A DNA stretch of 64,000 nucleotides from Verrucomicrobia bacterium S94 (GTDB lineage Bacteria > Verrucomicrobiota > Kiritimatiellia > Kiritimatiellales > Pontiellaceae). The notes under the pieces were generated by a model. It made no database searches, was not told where the DNA came from, and was given only the letters and a program-made list of their open reading frames with translations. This document shows, piece after piece, positions 61,462-64,000 of the stretch. How positions within the stretch are numbered: the first letter of the stretch is position 1; each line of letters opens with the position of its first letter. The stretch spans positions 186,001-250,000 of the forward strand of contig CP036201.1 of NCBI GenBank assembly GCA_004299845.1, read 5' to 3'. Position numbers and translations under genes: made by a program.

Positions 61462-61803
61462 ATGGTTACGATTAAGAATGAACGCCCCGGCATCCTGATT
61501 ATTCCGGATGCCGGACTGAAACTGCTGCCGGGAGAATCCATCACCGTTGAGCAGCGCACCGATCAGATCAAGCATGCCCTAAAGCAAAAGCTGGTGAAAC
61601 GTTCAGAGGAAGAAACGGAGGCTCCGGAAGAAAAATCCGTCGACCTCAGCACAATGAACGCAACTGAAGCCATTGCCGAAGTCAATCAAATGGACGATCC
61701 CGATCTGCTTCAAGGGTACCTGCAGACTGAAAAGCGCAAAACCGTACTCGAAGCGCTGGGCGACCGGCTCGAAGAAGTGGGAAGCGAACGTGTTGCTGAC
61801 TGA
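61462..61803 (+). CDS. small phage head protein, unknown
   Basis: A 113-aa acidic protein following the major capsid gene. The N-terminal half (NERPGILIIPDAGLKLLPGESITVEQRT) suggests a beta-rich fold, the C-terminal half (AEVNQMDDPDLLQGYLQTEKRKTVLEALGDRL) a helix pair. It starts behind AAAGGAGA. Possibly a head-stabilising or neck factor; no family is recognised. Confidence 0.6.
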   Translation: MVTIKNERPGILIIPDAGLKLLPGESITVEQRTDQIKHALKQKLVKRSEEETEAPEEKSVDLSTMNATEAIAEVNQMDDPDLLQGYLQTEKRKTVLEALGDRLEEVGSERVAD

Positions 61804-62260
61804 CCTCATCAGCGATCTTCGTATTGACCTGTCCGATCCGGACGCATCGCTCTTTCAAGAGAACACCTTGGAGCGGTGCGTCCGGAAGGCGGTCTATAAG
61901 TTTTCTCGGGATGCGAAGCTAACGCTGACCATTTCCGGAGATAACATTTCACCGGATCCAGAGGGAGAAACGCGAGAGCTGCTTCTTTTGCTGGGCCAGA
62001 TCCATGCCTGTCAGGTGATGCGGTCGGCCACGGCCAATGCTTTCTCTTTCTCCAGCGGTGACAAGAAGGTCGACAAATCCAAACAGCCGGAACACTGGGC
62101 CAAGTTGGAACTAGATCTACAAGCTGAATATGACCGTCGACTGGAAGCTTTAAATCCTGATATTCAGATTAATGACGATAACTACATGATCACGCCGGGA
62201 CTACAACCTGTCATTTACGAACAAGGCATCTGCGTGGATGAGGGCTGTGAATGCTGCTGA
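61790..62260 (+). CDS. head-tail connector protein (gp6-like), candidate
   Basis: Begins at GTG 61790 (or TTG 61793), overlapping the previous stop; about 157 aa. The VLLTDLISDLRIDLSDPDASLFQENTLERCVRKAVYKFSRDAKL start with four helices is typical of small phage adaptor proteins that fit between portal and tail. Longer upstream extensions of the frame look spurious because they overlap coding sequence of the neighbour. The C-terminus is Cys-rich (CVDEGCECC), which is unusual. Confidence 0.6.
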   Translation: MLLTDLISDLRIDLSDPDASLFQENTLERCVRKAVYKFSRDAKLTLTISGDNISPDPEGETRELLLLLGQIHACQVMRSATANAFSFSSGDKKVDKSKQPEHWAKLELDLQAEYDRRLEALNPDIQINDDNYMITPGLQPVIYEQGICVDEGCECC

Positions 62261-62610
62261 GCGAGCAGGAAAAGGCGCAGGCCGTCCGTGATGTCCGCGA
62301 GTTGATCGTTTCTTCCGGCGTTACCGCCGCTGTGTTGCGCGTGGAGCCCTCAGAAAACCTGTATGGAAGCGATGACCAATCCTACAGCGAAAACGCCACC
62401 ATCCCCGTGGAAATTGTCCACACGCCGCCCGAGGAACTGAGCGGTAAAATCGACGCGACCCTTTCCGTCCTTCCGGATGCCGATGTTTTGGCTGAAGATC
62501 GTCTTCGAATCGAGGATGTTGTTTATCGGATCCAAACCATTGCCGAAGAACATTTTTTCGGCACGACCACCCATCAATCCATTGAACTGGTAAAGCTTCA
62601 TGGGCGTTAA
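62251..62610 (+). CDS. head-closure or neck protein, candidate
   Basis: A 119-aa protein overlapping the previous stop by 10 bp. The LLSEQEKAQAVRDVRELIVSSGVTAAVLRVEPSENLYGSDDQSYSENATIPVEIVHTPPEELS pattern and short beta segments (IDATLSVLPDADVLAEDRLRIEDVVYRIQTIAEEHFF) match small phage head-completion proteins. Function is inferred from position and pattern only. Confidence 0.55.
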   Translation: MLLSEQEKAQAVRDVRELIVSSGVTAAVLRVEPSENLYGSDDQSYSENATIPVEIVHTPPEELSGKIDATLSVLPDADVLAEDRLRIEDVVYRIQTIAEEHFFGTTTHQSIELVKLHGR

Positions 62611-63085
62611 ACGAACCGGCGACTGGAATAAGGCAAAGGCCAAACTCAATGGTACGCTCGGTGCCCGTATCGCGGCGGCCCTGCAGCAGGCCACCATTCG
62701 CAACACCCTTTTCCTTGTTCGCGAAATCCAGCGCGGTATCCGTAGTCAGGCTCCTGGCGGCAAACCCTTCGCCAAACTGGCCGACAGCACCATTGACCGC
62801 AAAGGTTCCAGCAAAGCCCTCATCGACACCGGCTTTCTGATCAATTCCATCACCCAGAAAATCATGGCCGACAAAGCTTTTGTCGGCCTGCTCCGAGGCA
62901 CCGTCAACAAAGACGGCGAGGATATGGTCAACATCGGCGCGGTAATGGAATACGGCGCGACCATCAACCATCCCAACGGCGCGACCATTATTATCCCCGC
63001 CCGCCCATTTTTGCACCCGGTTATGCAGAAGCACCGCAAGGCGATTGAGCAGAATTATCGGGAGGCTCTGCAGTCCCTTCTCTAA
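62600..63085 (+). CDS. tail-completion protein, HK97 gp10/virion morphogenesis-like
   Basis: A 161-aa protein with PGGKPFAKLADSTIDRKGSSKALIDTGFLINSITQK, where a bulky Thr/Lys-rich loop is followed by LIDTGFLINSI, as in the HK97 gp10 or phage virion morphogenesis families; later YGATINHPNGATIIIPARPFLHPV is also characteristic. These join tail to head. It is the last phage gene in the window. The tube, tape-measure and fibre genes that normally follow are absent. Confidence 0.75.
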   Translation: MGVKRTGDWNKAKAKLNGTLGARIAAALQQATIRNTLFLVREIQRGIRSQAPGGKPFAKLADSTIDRKGSSKALIDTGFLINSITQKIMADKAFVGLLRGTVNKDGEDMVNIGAVMEYGATINHPNGATIIIPARPFLHPVMQKHRKAIEQNYREALQSLL

Positions 63086-63098
63086 AGGAAATACTGGA

Positions 63099-63139
63099 TT
63101 GACATTTGCTTAGCTCAATATAGGGTATACCCCTATACA
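63099..63139 (+). promoter_or_regulatory. promoter and operator of the metal-responsive operon
   Basis: A -35 box TTGACA at 63099-63104 lies 16-17 bp before a -10-like TAGGGT; the -10 lies within the inverted repeat TAGGGTATACCCCTA, which has the G-tract/C-tract form used by CsoR/RcnR-family repressors. The arrangement would let the repressor block RNA polymerase until metal binds. Confidence 0.75.
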
Positions 63140-63164
63140 CTATTAAATTTGGAAAGGTATTCAG

Positions 63165-63443
63165 ATGGCTCTCTGTGGAACAGATCAAAATAAAGAACGA
63201 CTTATCAAGCGGCTCAATCGCATTGAAGGTCAAATTCGCGGTCTCAGTGGAATGATTGAAAATGATCGAGATTGCATCGATGTTCTCCGTCAAGTGGTTT
63301 CCGTATCAGGAGCCATTAAAGGTGTTTGGACTCAAATTGTTGGAGACCACCTGAAAGGGTGCATAAAAAACGCAACGCTTCAAGATGACAGTAGCGATCA
63401 GCTTATAGATGAGTTAGTCGATCATCTCAGCAAAATCAAATAA
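63165..63443 (+). CDS. CsoR/RcnR-family metal-sensing repressor
   Basis: A 92-aa all-helical repressor of the DUF156 family. The family signature RLIKRLNRIEGQIRGLSGMIENDRDCIDVLRQ is complete and the metal-binding Cys37, His62 and Cys66 triad is of the C-H-C type known in CsoR and the nickel sensor InrS. The gene is behind its own operator, 79 bp upstream of the start, and precedes a DmeF-like transporter, so it is probably a Ni/Co (less likely Cu or Zn) sensor. Confidence 0.88.
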   Translation: MALCGTDQNKERLIKRLNRIEGQIRGLSGMIENDRDCIDVLRQVVSVSGAIKGVWTQIVGDHLKGCIKNATLQDDSSDQLIDELVDHLSKIK

Positions 63444-63463
63444 TTGCCTCAAGGACATAAATC

Positions 63464-64000
63464 ATGCACGAAAACGTATTAAAGCAGCTTCATCATGAGC
63501 ACAATTTCGAAGGTGATGCTCAGGAAAATGAAAAAAAGACACTACAAGTAATTATCCTGACCGGGATAACGATGTGTGTAGAAATTGTTGCTGGAATCTT
63601 TACCGGTTCAATGGCTTTGCTGGCAGACGGCTGGCATATGGGAACTCATGCTTTTGCGCTGGGAATCACCTATTTTGCTTATGTCATGGCCAGAAAGTAT
63701 TCCGGCTCTTCAAAGTTTGGTTTTGGCACCGGAAAATTCGGGATTCTATCCGCTTACACAAGCGCTCTGTTTTTGGGCGGAACAGCAATTTATATGATGG
63801 TTGAGTCGGTTGAGCGTTTTTTTCACCCCGTAAATATTGCATTTAATGAAGCTATTGGAGTCGCTCTTGTCGGGCTTATTGTCAACGTAGTAAGCGTATG
63901 GATGCTCCATGGTCAAGAAGGTCACCATCACCACCATGAACATGACCACCATCATGAGCATGATCATCACCATGATCACAACCTTCGAGCGGCATATTTG
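63464..64000 (+). CDS. DmeF-like cation diffusion facilitator (partial, runs off the window)
   Basis: The N-terminal 179 residues of a CDF-family metal/proton antiporter. It has ITMCVEIVAGIFTGSMALLADGWHMGTHAFALGITYFAYV (TM1-2 with the metal-binding HxxxD-type core, here D and H) and the FGFGTGKFGILSAYTSALFLGG helix, then a His-rich cytoplasmic loop with many H, E and D residues that would bind metal. The family member DmeF exports Co2+/Ni2+. The AAGGAC site precedes the ATG. The gene is cut at the window end. Confidence 0.88.
   Translation, partial: MHENVLKQLHHEHNFEGDAQENEKKTLQVIILTGITMCVEIVAGIFTGSMALLADGWHMGTHAFALGITYFAYVMARKYSGSSKFGFGTGKFGILSAYTSALFLGGTAIYMMVESVERFFHPVNIAFNEAIGVALVGLIVNVVSVWMLHGQEGHHHHHEHDHHHEHDHHHDHNLRAAYL

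Overview
The window looks like a chromosome segment of a Gram-negative member of the PVC superphylum, most likely a marine Kiritimatiellota/Verrucomicrobia-type bacterium. The clues are a periplasmic-type sulfatase with a neighbouring exported HAD hydrolase, HEAT-repeat lipoproteins, RND and FtsX-type export systems, and moderate G+C. No rRNA or taxonomic marker is present, so this placement is an inference. The first ~1.3 kb is AT-rich and poorly annotated.

Host region (about 1-29.4 kb). From the left: two small AT-rich genes and ~600 bp of repeat-like debris; an exported HAD hydrolase; and an arylsulfatase gene cut in two by a complete IS66-family element (3180-5564) flanked by an exact 8-bp target duplication. 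Next come a beta-barrel protein, an RND pump and its adaptor in one operon; two outer-membrane-type proteins; a periplasmic glutaminase; a PsiE-like protein; the ribosome-bound ABC-F ATPase EttA; two paralogous HEAT-repeat lipoproteins (one broken by a frameshift); and a six-gene operon made of a Cys-rich protein, membrane-fusion protein, ABC ATPase, two FtsX-type permeases and a Cys-containing lipoprotein. It ends with the tmRNA gene ssrA (29065-29419).

Prophage (about 29.5-63.1 kb). A three-cistron integration module plus a leader ORF lies leftward (55-aa ORF, DUF2924 protein, large serine recombinase now split by a -1 frameshift, ParB-like HTH protein). A pair of overlapping genes of unknown function follows. 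Rightward then come a sigma-like factor behind three GTGAAATTTCAC operators, a replication/recombination block (RecB/Cas4-like nuclease, RecA-like ATPase, SSB-like protein, ERCC4 nuclease, RecD-like helicase, primase-helicase), a GC-rich iteron cluster that could be the origin, a terminase small subunit candidate, an opposite-strand tyrosine recombinase cassette, then terminase, portal, a giant MuF-kinase-like protein, a DNA methyltransferase/capsid protease/scaffold fusion, decoration and major capsid proteins and head-tail connectors. No tail, holin or endolysin genes are visible: after the connector/tail-completion gene the sequence changes abruptly to a metal-sensing repressor and a DmeF-like cation efflux gene, which runs off the window.

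The most unusual signals are not genes. (1) Six copies of a 30-bp bipartite element, CGACAC-N10-TNTCCGGTARGTAA, all with exactly the same spacing, each precede a transcription unit of the prophage, including the integrase operon on the minus strand. They look like promoters of one phage regulon, and the phage's own sigma-like protein is the obvious candidate reader. (2) A 12-unit array with units starting 10, 11, 10, 11... bp apart (10.5-bp helical phasing) sits directly after the terminase small subunit candidate and is a candidate packaging or recombination site. (3) Two multi-domain virion proteins (MuF plus kinase-like; methyltransferase plus protease plus nested scaffold) have unusual architectures.
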